From Sulfuricurvum sp. (GTDB lineage Bacteria; Campylobacterota; Campylobacteria; Campylobacterales; Sulfurimonadaceae), in the NCBI GenBank assembly GCA_028710885.1, contig JAQTTG010000001.1:1-64000 (forward strand): a stretch of 64,000 nucleotides of DNA. The letters are read 5' to 3'. Position 1 is the stretch's first letter; each line of letters starts with the position of its first letter. A program made the translations under genes and the position numbers. Below, in pieces: positions 45,370 through 54,272 of this stretch. The notes under the pieces were generated by a model. That model saw only the letters and a program-made list of their open reading frames with translations, was not told where the DNA came from and made no database searches.

Positions 45370-46166
45370 ATACACGCACTATGAGCGTATCGGGAAGCTT
45401 TTATCCAGAATCACAAGAAGAGATCACCGGATTGATTAACTATTTTAATTCGATCATCGATGCCAACGTTGATATTGTGACACATTTTAATGCATTGAGC
45501 GGCAATGCCGTCATTGTTCCACATGCCGGATGGGTTTATTCAGGATTTACAGCCAATCTCGCCCATCGCATTCTCGCGCAATCCAAACCTAAAAATATTA
45601 TCGTTATCGGTCCTTCACATCGTGTCAGTTTTGAGGGAATCAGCATCGCTGATATGCAAAAATATCAAACACCGCTCGGTTACTTGAGCATCAATACTTC
45701 ATTGGTCAACGATATAAAAGAAAAATTTTCACTTCTAACTTTGCCAGAAGCTCATCAAGAACACAGTACTGAAGTGCAAATGCCGTTTATTAAACATTAT
45801 CTCGGTGAAGCAAATGTGGTTGAGTTAATTTACAGTTATGCTGAACCTATACAACTCAGTCCTATCATCGATTACTTGCTTGATATACCGGAAACTGCTG
45901 TTGTTATTAGTACGGACCTAAGCCACTACTACCCACTCGAAGAGGCGCAAAAACTCGATACGATTTGTCTTGAAGCGATTAAACATAAAAATAGCTCAAT
46001 GCTTCATCAAGGATGCGAAGCGTGTGGAAAAATTGGGGTGGAAGCAATGTTGGATATCGCGGTAAAACGCGATATGAATGTACAGTTACTCGATTATCGT
46101 ACGAGTGCAGATGCGAGTAAAGATGCCTCTCGCGTAGTTGGTTACACGAGTGCATTGTTTAGATAA
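45366..46166 (+). CDS. AmmeMemoRadiSam system protein B (MEMO1 family)
   Basis: 266 residues from ATG 45366, eight bases after AAGGAG (an ATG at 45360 would sit too close). SGSFYPESQEEI, VPHAGWVYSGFTANLAHRIL, IVIGPSHRVSFEGI, HQEHSTEVQMPFIKHYL, STDLSHYYP: the MEMO/class-III dioxygenase-like fold with conserved His. Completes the three-gene system. Confidence 0.94.
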   Translation: MNTRTMSVSGSFYPESQEEITGLINYFNSIIDANVDIVTHFNALSGNAVIVPHAGWVYSGFTANLAHRILAQSKPKNIIVIGPSHRVSFEGISIADMQKYQTPLGYLSINTSLVNDIKEKFSLLTLPEAHQEHSTEVQMPFIKHYLGEANVVELIYSYAEPIQLSPIIDYLLDIPETAVVISTDLSHYYPLEEAQKLDTICLEAIKHKNSSMLHQGCEACGKIGVEAMLDIAVKRDMNVQLLDYRTSADASKDASRVVGYTSALFR

Positions 46167-46169
46167 ACG

Positions 46170-47354
46170 TTAAACGTCCATCTCTATCACATTCCAAGGG
46201 AGACCTTGGGTGTTCATCTCATCCATGAAGAAATCAGGATCGAGTTGTTCCATATTGAACACTCCTGTTCCACTCCATTTACCCTCTACCATCAGTTTTG
46301 CACCGATAACGGCAGGGACACCCGTGGTGTACGAAACACCTTGGGATTTTACTTCGGCGTAGCACTCTTCGTGATCTTTGACTTGATAGATATAAATTTT
46401 GCGTTTTTGACCGTCTTTGAGACCTTCGGCTACGATACCGATGTTGGTTTTGCCTTTGGTTCGAGGACCGAGTGACGCCGGATCAGGGAGTAATGTTTTG
46501 AGAAACTCCATCGGTACGATTTTCATACCGTGATGATCGATCGGCTCAATTCCGAGCATACCGACGTTTTCTAAACATTTCATGTGGGTGATATAGCTTT
46601 GACCAAACGTCATAAAGAAGCGGATACGTTTAAGCCCTTTGATGTGTTTGACCAGTGACTCCATCTCTTCGTGGTAGAGGAGGTAGCTGTCTTTTGGTCC
46701 CACTTCGGGATAATCCCATACCTGCATGATCTCTAGCGGTGCGGTTTCGATCCACTCACCATTTTCCCAATAACGTCCGTTCGCACTCACTTCACGGAGG
46801 TTGATCTCAGGGTTAAAGTTGGTCGCGAAAGCATACCCGTGATCCCCTGCATTACAGTCGAGAATATCGATGGTGTGAATTTCGTCGAAATAGTGTTTTT
46901 GAGCATAGGCACAAAATACATTCGTAGCACCCGGATCGAATCCGCTTCCGAGTAATCCCATGATCCCTGCTTCTTTGAACGCCGCGTCACGTTCCCATTG
47001 GAGTTTATACTCGAATTTCGCTTCATCAGGATGTTCGTAGTTGGCAGTATCCAAATACGGTGTTTTGGTTGCAATACATGCATCCATAATCGCCAAATCT
47101 TGGTATGGGAGTGCAACGTTAATGAGGATTGATGGATTGTATTTTTGGATGAGTGCAATCACTTCATCGGTATTGTCCGCATCGACGGTAGTGATTTCAA
47201 TAGCGCCTGCAGGAAGCTCGCTTTTAATCTCTTCACAACGTCCGATAGAGCGGCTCGCTAAAATAATTCGGTCAAATACGTGGTTGTTTAGTACACATTT
47301 GTGTGTTACGACGCGCCCTACTCCGCCGGCGCCGATGATGAGTGCTGTTGCCAT
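46170..47354 (-). CDS. carboxynorspermidine/carboxyspermidine dehydrogenase
   Basis: 394 residues, saccharopine-dehydrogenase-like. NAD(P)-binding GAGGVGRVVTHK, ILASRS, LLGSGFDPGATNVFCAYA, MTFGQSYITHMKCLENVGML. Makes carboxyspermidine from putrescine and aspartate semialdehyde; NspC at 41890-43035 decarboxylates it. The AmmeMemoRadiSam genes and two unknown genes lie between the two pathway genes. Confidence 0.92.
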   Translation of the reverse strand: MATALIIGAGGVGRVVTHKCVLNNHVFDRIILASRSIGRCEEIKSELPAGAIEITTVDADNTDEVIALIQKYNPSILINVALPYQDLAIMDACIATKTPYLDTANYEHPDEAKFEYKLQWERDAAFKEAGIMGLLGSGFDPGATNVFCAYAQKHYFDEIHTIDILDCNAGDHGYAFATNFNPEINLREVSANGRYWENGEWIETAPLEIMQVWDYPEVGPKDSYLLYHEEMESLVKHIKGLKRIRFFMTFGQSYITHMKCLENVGMLGIEPIDHHGMKIVPMEFLKTLLPDPASLGPRTKGKTNIGIVAEGLKDGQKRKIYIYQVKDHEECYAEVKSQGVSYTTGVPAVIGAKLMVEGKWSGTGVFNMEQLDPDFFMDEMNTQGLPWNVIEMDV

Positions 47355-47406
47355 AATAAAACCTCTGATAAAAATATAATAGATATTATAAGGTAATCTC
47401 TCTTAC

Positions 47407-47431
47407 GAAAACGTTACAGACAAAATGCGTC
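47407..47431. repeat. 25-bp direct repeat, copy 1 (left boundary of RAYT module)
   Basis: Identical to 48971-48995, starting GAAAACGTTACAGACAAAAT. In copy 2 it covers the end of dgkA including its stop codon; copy 1 is an isolated duplicate. Confidence 0.85.
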
Positions 47432-47449
47432 ACAGGTATGCAACTCAAT

Positions 47450-47482
47450 CTCGTTCCCACTCTCCAGAGTGGGAATGCATAT
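47450..47482 (+). repeat. REP-like palindromic repeat R1
   Basis: CTCGTTCCCACTCT...AGAGTGGGAATGCATAT; 10-bp stem (47454-47463 / 47466-47475) with a two-base loop. Same orientation as R3. Confidence 0.8.
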
Positions 47483-47496
47483 CCCTCGACTGTACT

Positions 47497-47528
47497 GTAA
47501 CGTTACCACTCAGGAGAGTGGGAACGAG
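47497..47528 (-). repeat. REP-like repeat R2, truncated, plus GTAACGTTAC palindrome
   Basis: 47506-47528 is the inverse of the REP head (CTCGTTCCCACTCTCCTGAG on the minus strand) but breaks off before the GGGAATGCAT tail; it joins a perfect palindrome GTAACGTTAC at 47497-47506. The truncated copy may mark a recombination point. Confidence 0.65.
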
Positions 47529-47554
47529 GGAGGGATGTTTTCTCCTCTTGTACT

Positions 47555-48298
47555 TTAATTTGATTGTTTAGATGTTATATTTTTGTCTTTTAGATATTGC
47601 TCTCGCTCAATCGCCTCTATTTGACCTGTTTTTTGATTTTTGGATAAATAGAACCATGTTTCAGCAGTTAACCAGTTCCCATCGTCCTCTTCTTTTCCTT
47701 TGGGTATATTTCTACGTGGACCTTCCATTGTTGCTTTATATAGAACATCCATTTCTAGCTTTTTAGAGGGTTCATCAAAGAGTTTATTTTTTCCTCCATA
47801 TTGAATACACTGTTTAACCCCAGTGAAAGTTGTAAGTGGAATCTTGATTTGTTTATACTTATCTGCGAAAGATCCAACTCCCCAGTATCGCTCATAAGGC
47901 ATAAGAGGTTTGATTATTTGAAATCCATCAATATCAAATGCTTCTATCCCATCAAAAGGCTCTATATAAAAGCAGGGGATGTCTTGTTCCATTGTGATAT
48001 GTAACTGTTTTTTGATCGGTTGAGGAAATTTATCTCCCCCATATATGAAATACAAAAGGAACATACTTACAAATAGCACCGAGAATATTCCAAAACTTTT
48101 GAGCATAAATTTAGCTCCTGAAATAACCCTTTGTGCGCCTTGAAAACTATACTCATAAAAACGGCTACTAATCAAAAATGCTGTTAATATAACCATCAAA
48201 CTTACGACTAATATCCATGTAGAAATCCATTTCGAAATTGTTTCTTCAGCTAAAACGGTAAATAAAATGATCCCTATTTGGGCTAAAAAATATTTCAC
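47555..48298 (-). CDS. membrane protein of unknown function inside the RAYT module
   Basis: About 247 residues from GTG 48298, which has AAGGAG six bases upstream; the longer frame to 48379 would translate the REP R3 and is rejected. Three transmembrane helices (YFLAQIGIILFTVLAE; TWILVVSLMVILTAFLI; GIFSVLFVSMFLLYFIYGG) followed by a soluble C-terminal domain (~100-247). Not recognised. It lies between REP copies R2 and R3, as cargo or a neighbouring gene. Confidence 0.6.
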   Translation of the reverse strand: MKYFLAQIGIILFTVLAEETISKWISTWILVVSLMVILTAFLISSRFYEYSFQGAQRVISGAKFMLKSFGIFSVLFVSMFLLYFIYGGDKFPQPIKKQLHITMEQDIPCFYIEPFDGIEAFDIDGFQIIKPLMPYERYWGVGSFADKYKQIKIPLTTFTGVKQCIQYGGKNKLFDEPSKKLEMDVLYKATMEGPRRNIPKGKEEDDGNWLTAETWFYLSKNQKTGQIEAIEREQYLKDKNITSKQSN

Positions 48299-48321
48299 GC
48301 CACTCTCCTTGTATTGTTTTT

Positions 48322-48354
48322 CTCGTTCCCACTCTCCCGAGTGGGAATGCATAT
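48322..48354 (+). repeat. REP-like palindromic repeat R3
   Basis: CTCGTTCCCACTCTCCCGAG then TGGGAATGCATAT, nearly identical to R1 and placed 3' of the transposase gene. Confidence 0.8.
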
Positions 48355-48356
48355 AC

Positions 48357-48890
48357 TCACCATACTCTTTCGATTTCAATCAGTCCATCATTTCCATCAT
48401 AATTTTTAGCACTGCTGTATCTCCAATGTATCGGATCGTCCACATAGCCACGTTTGAGCGGATTATTATGGATATAGTTGATCCGCTCAATCATCATTTC
48501 CTCACTTTGTATCAGTTTAGGTGCTATTCCCTCTTGCCAAAACTGGTACTCTCTGTCATCTTTATGTGCTTTTTTATAAAATTTTAGCTGTTCGAGAATG
48601 GTTGTGACATTTTTAGATCGAAGTAAATCAAGGATACGTCTTGCTGTGTATTTTTTAAAGCTTTGCACTGTTTTTGGGAGATTGTCACTGCTAATTATGA
48701 GGTGCAGATGGTTTTCGAGGATGACATAAGCGTATATTTTGAGATTATCTGATTTTTGGAGGTATCTTAAACTTTCATAAATAATGTCAGTCGTTTCGGT
48801 ACGTGTAAAAATCGGAATCCAATGCAATACAGTGCAGGTGATGAAATGAGGATGTGTCAGTTCGATGATTTTGTATCTGCTTCTACCCAT
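48357..48890 (-). CDS. RAYT, REP-associated tyrosine transposase (IS200/IS605-like Y1)
   Basis: 177 residues. HUH-type motif HLHLII in VILENHLHLII near residue 65, catalytic Tyr in SFKKYTARRI near residue 82, and the RAYT/TnpA-REP ending INYIHNNPLKRGY..DPIHWRYSSA. It is flanked by inverted REP copies R3 (3' side) and R4 (5' side), as expected of a RAYT that processes its own REPs. Apparently intact. Confidence 0.92.
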   Translation of the reverse strand: MGRSRYKIIELTHPHFITCTVLHWIPIFTRTETTDIIYESLRYLQKSDNLKIYAYVILENHLHLIISSDNLPKTVQSFKKYTARRILDLLRSKNVTTILEQLKFYKKAHKDDREYQFWQEGIAPKLIQSEEMMIERINYIHNNPLKRGYVDDPIHWRYSSAKNYDGNDGLIEIERVW

Positions 48891-48936
48891 GAAGATATTA
48901 TATCTTGTTTTTAAGAGTTAATGAGGTTTCTCGTGT

Positions 48937-48967
48937 ATGCATTCCCACTCAGGAGAGTGGGAACGAG
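48937..48967 (-). repeat. REP-like palindromic repeat R4
   Basis: Minus strand reads CTCGTTCCCACTCTCCTGAG then TGGGAATGCAT. Inverted relative to R3, 5' of the transposase gene and next to the right direct repeat. Confidence 0.8.
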
Positions 48968-48970
48968 AGT

Positions 48971-48995
48971 GAAAACGTTACAGACAAAATGCGTC
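48971..48995. repeat. 25-bp direct repeat, copy 2 (3' end of dgkA)
   Basis: Identical to 47407-47431. Contains the last codons and stop of dgkA, so it is the native copy. Confidence 0.85.
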
Positions 48996-49346
48996 GTAAA
49001 GGACTAACCCCCAAATAAATGCCAGCATTGCCAATGAGAGAAATACCAAAGCCGCTCCCGCATCTTTTGCACGTTTGGCTAATTCGTGGTGATCGAACGT
49101 TACCAAATCGACCGTTCGCTCAACGGAACTGTTGATCATCTCCGCCATGAGTGGGATAAACAAAGATACAGATAAAATCGAGCTTTGGATAAATGATATT
49201 GGCAAGACCCAAGCGAGTATCATCCCTACGATAAAAAGGAGAATCTGCAAACGAAATGACTTCTCATTTTGGCTCACTTCCAGTAAACCATTTAGTGCAT
49301 AGCGGGTATTTTTAAACAATGTATATTTGGGCTTATTTAGTGCCAT
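48978..49346 (-). CDS. dgkA: diacylglycerol kinase
   Basis: 122 residues, three transmembrane helices, with the catalytic EMINSSVERTVDLVT stretch of DgkA (ElxNSxIExxVD). Recycles diacylglycerol to phosphatidic acid. Start overlaps the end of the MFS-acyltransferase gene by 14 bases, consistent with a shared phospholipid role. Confidence 0.95.
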   Translation of the reverse strand: MALNKPKYTLFKNTRYALNGLLEVSQNEKSFRLQILLFIVGMILAWVLPISFIQSSILSVSLFIPLMAEMINSSVERTVDLVTFDHHELAKRAKDAGAALVFLSLAMLAFIWGLVLYDAFCL

Positions 49347-51162
49347 ACTTATCCTTTAAATAAACAATAGCATCATACACAGTTTGCGGCTCACTATCAA
49401 GAGCGATAGGTTCACCATAGATGATTCTGATATTCCGCCGAAACAGTGAACGAGAGGGAGTATGCCTATTCGGAGAACGAGAAAAAATACTGCCATAGAT
49501 ACCATCAATATAAAAAGGGACGATAACGGCATCTGCAGAAGCAGCAATTTTTTGATATCCTGAGAATATTTGTCCGATTTCACCGTCATAACTGATACTT
49601 CCTTCAGGAAATATACCGATAATTTCACCATTTTGCAAACGAGTAGAAGCATTTTTAAATGCTTCTTTAGCCCCTTTTGTTGAAATCGGAATTACTTCTC
49701 CGAGTTCCATTATTGGCCGAATCAACGTTTTTTCATATATGGCACGTTCCATCAGATAACGTATGCGTCTCTCAATTCCAACTTGAACCAAAATCCAATC
49801 GATCCAACTCACATGATTACCTAATAATAAGACTCCCCCTTTTGTGGGGATATTATGCGTTTGCATAGGGATAATGTTGTATTTTATAGAAAGAGTTTTT
49901 TCAAAAATAAGCCAAAGAAAGTAGTCTTTATAGCGGATGAATGCACCAAATAGAAGAAAAAAAGATACAGCGATCATACCGTAAAAAATTATTAACGAAT
50001 CCCATCCTGCATAAGCAAACACTGAAGTAATAACTAAAAACAGTGTCATAAAAATATTTTGCACCCAATTATTCCCCGATAATACATAAGACAAATGAGC
50101 ACGTGGTGTCGTAGACTGGATTAAAGCATTAAGTGCCACAATCATCATGGACCCACCAAATCCAAATCCAAAAAATACGTAGGCTATTAGATTAAGGTTA
50201 TGAGTCGTAGGTAAAATAATTAACATAACACTCATAATTAGAGCACCCAAAACGATGACGCCTTTATGGAGATAATGACGTGAAAAATGTGTTGTAATGA
50301 TGGAACCGAAGATGATACCAAAAGCAGCTAATGCCATTAAGCCCTGAACAATAATCGTATTTTGTATACCCAAAGTAGATTTTGCATAAGCACCGAAGGA
50401 TGCTAATATAACCTGCGAAATTGACCAAAATAGGGACAAAAAGATTATAGAATCGAAAATTTCTCTTTTTCTTCGTAGTAATATCCAATTTTTACGTAAA
50501 GAGGCTCCAGATAAATATTTTTTAATATTAAACTTGATATGGCTATGACTACTCCGCGCACTAAGTTGCAATGTTAAAACAAATTCTATGATACTTCCCA
50601 ATACCAATAGCCATCCAAGTGGAGCGATTTGTCTTAATATTTCGGCTTCATTTTTATAGGGATAATTAAGAAACTGTTCAAATAAAAGGGTATAAATCAT
50701 AATACCTGACAAGATGGCCACTGTTGTAGTTGATTGCACCAATGCGTTTAATGCACTAAATGATTTATCATTTGAAAGTTCTTTAATGTATCCATATTTT
50801 GCTGGTGAATAAACAGCAGCTTGAATAGCTAGAACAAGGGTTAATGCAAATGAAGACAAAAACCACCCTTGGTAATAGCTGTAAGTAATGAGCAGGGTAA
50901 TAATAATTGCAGTAAATGCTCCATAGCGCATAACATTGACTTTTGAAAAACGATGTGAAATAAATCCAGCCGGAGTAAACAAAAATATAAATGGGAGCAA
51001 AATAAGGGCATTTAATATAGCCGTATAAATAATTTGAGTCTGGTCATCATAAATTTTAAAAACTGTATTCTGAATAATTATCTTATGACCTAAATCTGTA
51101 AAAGCATTTAAAAAAAGTGCAAAGGTATAAGGGATTACCCCTTTAATTTTTCGAATACCCAT
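49333..51162 (-). CDS. LplT-like MFS transporter fused to PlsC-type acyltransferase
   Basis: 609 residues from ATG 51162, which overlaps the preceding stop (TGATG). Residues ~5-400 are a 12-helix MFS transporter (FALFLNAFTDLGHKIIIQNT; FIFLFTPAGFISHRFSK), like lysophospholipid flippase LplT. Residues ~420-600 form an acyltransferase with LLGNHVSWIDW (NHx4D), FPEGSISYDG and VIVPFYIDGIYG. The acyl-ACP synthetase part of enterobacterial Aas is missing. It would import and re-acylate lysophospholipid, upstream of dgkA. Confidence 0.87.
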   Translation of the reverse strand: MGIRKIKGVIPYTFALFLNAFTDLGHKIIIQNTVFKIYDDQTQIIYTAILNALILLPFIFLFTPAGFISHRFSKVNVMRYGAFTAIIITLLITYSYYQGWFLSSFALTLVLAIQAAVYSPAKYGYIKELSNDKSFSALNALVQSTTTVAILSGIMIYTLLFEQFLNYPYKNEAEILRQIAPLGWLLVLGSIIEFVLTLQLSARSSHSHIKFNIKKYLSGASLRKNWILLRRKREIFDSIIFLSLFWSISQVILASFGAYAKSTLGIQNTIIVQGLMALAAFGIIFGSIITTHFSRHYLHKGVIVLGALIMSVMLIILPTTHNLNLIAYVFFGFGFGGSMMIVALNALIQSTTPRAHLSYVLSGNNWVQNIFMTLFLVITSVFAYAGWDSLIIFYGMIAVSFFLLFGAFIRYKDYFLWLIFEKTLSIKYNIIPMQTHNIPTKGGVLLLGNHVSWIDWILVQVGIERRIRYLMERAIYEKTLIRPIMELGEVIPISTKGAKEAFKNASTRLQNGEIIGIFPEGSISYDGEIGQIFSGYQKIAASADAVIVPFYIDGIYGSIFSRSPNRHTPSRSLFRRNIRIIYGEPIALDSEPQTVYDAIVYLKDKYGTK

Positions 51163-51869
51163 CAACCCAGCACCGTACTCCATCCCTCATAATGTCCATG
51201 TTCCTGCATTGCAGACTCGTAGAGCGATGTCGTCGTCTCTTCAACCACTTCTGGCGTAATCAACTCAATTTTGATTAATATTACACCATAAGCATAATCG
51301 CTCTCATCATCTGTTACATATTCTTTTACATCAAAACCATGCGAAGCAAGCTGTGCTACTGCACGCTCCATCGAACTTTTTGTTTGAAAAAATAGATAAT
51401 GTTCGACTTCTCTAGGTATTGATAAATCATCTCCAGCTTCGAGTAGTGCACTAATCGTATGACGATTTTGAATACTAAGTAAACCATAAGCATCAGGAAA
51501 AAGCTTATCAATGTACATCTCCCATTTGTTGTCTCTGGAAGAGCCTCTTTCATATACATACCCGCCATGGCGTCCCATAACTTCAGAAGTTAGATTTTCA
51601 AACCGTTTAGATTGAGGAGCATAAAAATAAAATTCTGCCCACCCTTCTTTCATAACTCTACCTGCGAATACGGCATCAATTGAACTATTTAGTGTCTTGA
51701 CAAGATCGTCACTAAAAGCTTCTAAACTGTCTGTTACACTATCAGCTTTTACAAACAGCCACAAAAGAGATGAGCGTTCCTCTTGAGGAGCATTTTCGAT
51801 GAGGTCAAGCTCTACATCACATCGATATGGCACATTTTCATCATCCAAAAGTTCATAAAATTCTACCAT
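51162..51869 (-). CDS. DUF695 / RraB-like two-domain protein
   Basis: 235 residues. The N-terminal ~135 residues look like DUF695 (LDLIENAPQEERSSLLWLFV; AEFYFYAPQSKRFENL), the C-terminal ~100 like RraB (IPREVEHYLFFQTKSSMERA; ASHGFDVKEYVTDD), a regulator of RNase E in enterics. Campylobacterota lack a typical RNase E, so function is open. Cotranscribed with the MFS-PlsC gene. Confidence 0.7.
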   Translation of the reverse strand: MVEFYELLDDENVPYRCDVELDLIENAPQEERSSLLWLFVKADSVTDSLEAFSDDLVKTLNSSIDAVFAGRVMKEGWAEFYFYAPQSKRFENLTSEVMGRHGGYVYERGSSRDNKWEMYIDKLFPDAYGLLSIQNRHTISALLEAGDDLSIPREVEHYLFFQTKSSMERAVAQLASHGFDVKEYVTDDESDYAYGVILIKIELITPEVVEETTTSLYESAMQEHGHYEGWSTVLG

Positions 51870-51905
51870 TGCTTGAAACCTTATTTTTTTGGCATTATAG
51901 AATCT

Positions 51906-53141
51906 TTATTCTTGGTTTTCTCCCAAATAACTCTTCTGAAGTTTTACTTTACTTGCCAGTTCCTGAACATTTTTAGTTTCAATGATAGGTATATGTTCAC
52001 TTTTTTTCAAATTTTGCACCAGAAATTGCATTTGAGCCGTTGCCTCAGAAGCTACTTGTTCTAAACTTTGACGTATAGATCGGTATTCTTGACGTTCATA
52101 TGACTCTAAAGTTATGATTAACTCATTGAGCTTTCCTTTGGCATTGAGAAATTCATCATGTAATGTTTGAGCTGATGAAAAAAGTTTTGAAAGAGGTTTT
52201 AATGATTCAGAAAGATCTTTAGAATTTGATGTCATCTCTCGCATATGCTGAGATGAGAGGACCATCTGTTGCATAATTAGTTCACTCTGCTCCCTACTAC
52301 CTCTCAACAATGAGTCATTTTCAAGCAATGACGTAACAATTGATTCACTTTTAGCACCAAGCATATGAATATGATTACTAAAGTCATGAAGGATGCGATC
52401 AAGTTCTTTTTGCACAATACTGATGGTATGCTCAGGAAGATGCTGATGGCTTATATGAACCAATAAGGTATTTATATCTTTGAGTAGTGCATGCACCTCT
52501 TTTTGCTCATCACACGTTGCATGAGAAGCATTTTTGAGTTGGTTAAAATGGTCTTGCTCTGCAATTCTTAAAAGATCGATATGTCTATGAACAACATTGT
52601 CTAAACTTGGGAGCTCACTCAATGTAAACTCTTCAAATTTTTCCATAGCGCTATGCTGTTGAGCTAATAATGACTCAATTTTGGACACAAAAAGTTTTTG
52701 GTTTGCCTGAATAGTGTTGAGAGCATCTATTTCTTCTTTAAATACATGTCGAATTTGATCATGAGTCGAGCTCTCCATTTGTGCAACAATATCAAGTCGT
52801 TCACTCAATGTTGAAAGAGATGAAGTTAATAACCTCATCTCATCGTTAAGGTTGATAATTTGGATACGATCTTCGTAATTACCAATACTGGATACGGTTT
52901 GACTCATCACGCTCATAATAGCTGATAAAGTAATACCAACACTCAGCGAAAGTAATGATTCCTTTAGGACACTTATATCTATGCCACCACTGAGAATATA
53001 ATGGAGTAAAGCTCCGATAATACCTAATGCCAATACGATTGGAGTATAATTGATCTTATTAGGGTCTTTATAGACTACCGTATGACGCAAAAATAACAAA
53101 GACATTACAACAATCGTAAGTAACAAATCAATACTCATCAT
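51906..53141 (-). CDS. membrane-anchored coiled-coil protein
   Basis: 411 residues. Three N-terminal hydrophobic segments (LLLTIVVMSLLFLRH; PIVLALGIIGALLHYIL; SLLSLSVGITLSAIMSV) then ~300 residues of heptad-rich coiled coil without HAMP or MCP signalling hairpin. Not recognised; a structural or scaffolding role is possible. Confidence 0.65.
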   Translation of the reverse strand: MMSIDLLLTIVVMSLLFLRHTVVYKDPNKINYTPIVLALGIIGALLHYILSGGIDISVLKESLLSLSVGITLSAIMSVMSQTVSSIGNYEDRIQIINLNDEMRLLTSSLSTLSERLDIVAQMESSTHDQIRHVFKEEIDALNTIQANQKLFVSKIESLLAQQHSAMEKFEEFTLSELPSLDNVVHRHIDLLRIAEQDHFNQLKNASHATCDEQKEVHALLKDINTLLVHISHQHLPEHTISIVQKELDRILHDFSNHIHMLGAKSESIVTSLLENDSLLRGSREQSELIMQQMVLSSQHMREMTSNSKDLSESLKPLSKLFSSAQTLHDEFLNAKGKLNELIITLESYERQEYRSIRQSLEQVASEATAQMQFLVQNLKKSEHIPIIETKNVQELASKVKLQKSYLGENQE

Positions 53142-53196
53142 TTTTACTAACTCCTCATATCCTAATCAATCGCTATCTAGCATTATTCATACCTAA

Positions 53197-54144
53197 TTAT
53201 TTCATTTTATCATACAACTCAATCAGTGTCTGAACAAATAAAGAATGGTCATTTGGGCATCGAGTAACTCGGTACTCTTCAAAGCCTAATTCATGTGCTA
53301 TCTCAGCATACTCAATTGAAAGCTCAAAATCGGTTTCGGAATTATCAATAGTAAACGCGATAGGAACAATTATTACCCTTTTATTTTTCAGAGTATTCAA
53401 AGTCGTTTCAAGCGATGGCTCTAACCATTTCATCGGACCAACTTTGGATTGATATGCCAAATGTACCCTATTAAAATCAATCCAGCTATTTTTCATCATA
53501 TTTTCAAGGAGTGCAACATGTGCAATCACTTGACGCTGATAGGGATCACCTTGATCAACTATATTTTGTGGTAAACCATGAGCAGAAAAAATAATATCAA
53601 AACTACCTGCCTCATCACTTCCCAAAGCTTCTTTGACTCGTTCTAATAGACATCGATTGTAGGTTTCATGCATAAAAAAGTGTTTAATTTCTACCGTAAT
53701 AACATCCCATCCTATTTTATGAGCACTCTGCTCAAAGTCATCCAAAGACGATTGTGTTGTCGTAGATGAATATTGTGGGTAAAGAGGTATCAAATAAACT
53801 TTTTCAACTCCCTGATCTTTTAAACGAGTACAGACTTCATTTGCCATTGGCGGAGTGTATCGCATGATAAAATCAACAATTATCTCATTTCCAATAGCAG
53901 TTTTTAATTTATGAACCAATGATTGCGTCAAGCTAACCAATGGTGATTTACCACCAATTCGTCGATATATTTCTTGTGATTTTTCTGCTCGTGACAATGT
54001 TATTATACCTGCGATAAAACGTCGTAAAAGGGAGCTTTTTGTTCGAATGATATAGGGATCATTAAACATGTTATGAAGAAAAATTTCAACTTCTTGTAGA
54101 TTGTTGGGTCCCCCCATATTTAGCAGTATGATTGCTTCTTTCAT
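53197..54144 (-). CDS. hemH: ferrochelatase
   Basis: 315 residues. ILLNMGGPNNLQEVEIFLHN, DPYIIRTKS, VYLIPLYPQYSSTTT, FSAHGLPQNIVDQGDPYQRQ and IAFTIDNSETDFELSIEY. Inserts Fe2+ into protoporphyrin. Confidence 0.96.
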   Translation of the reverse strand: MKEAIILLNMGGPNNLQEVEIFLHNMFNDPYIIRTKSSLLRRFIAGIITLSRAEKSQEIYRRIGGKSPLVSLTQSLVHKLKTAIGNEIIVDFIMRYTPPMANEVCTRLKDQGVEKVYLIPLYPQYSSTTTQSSLDDFEQSAHKIGWDVITVEIKHFFMHETYNRCLLERVKEALGSDEAGSFDIIFSAHGLPQNIVDQGDPYQRQVIAHVALLENMMKNSWIDFNRVHLAYQSKVGPMKWLEPSLETTLNTLKNKRVIIVPIAFTIDNSETDFELSIEYAEIAHELGFEEYRVTRCPNDHSLFVQTLIELYDKMK

Positions 54145-54272
54145 TAACCCTCATTATCTATCTGTTTTTAAAAGAAGTGTACCATAACGATCTGTTAAAT
54201 TTTTGTATTATAAAAAAAACTAAAGCTTTTTAATCTATAATGACTACAGTGCAGAATAATGAAGGAGGGTTA

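Noticed and set aside
48299-48379. Longer start for the membrane protein in the RAYT module
   Set aside because: It would translate REP copy R3; GTG 48298 with AAGGAG is preferred.
47407-48995. CRISPR array as explanation for the spaced palindromes
   Set aside because: Only four copies, irregular spacing, alternate orientation and a RAYT gene between; these are REP elements.
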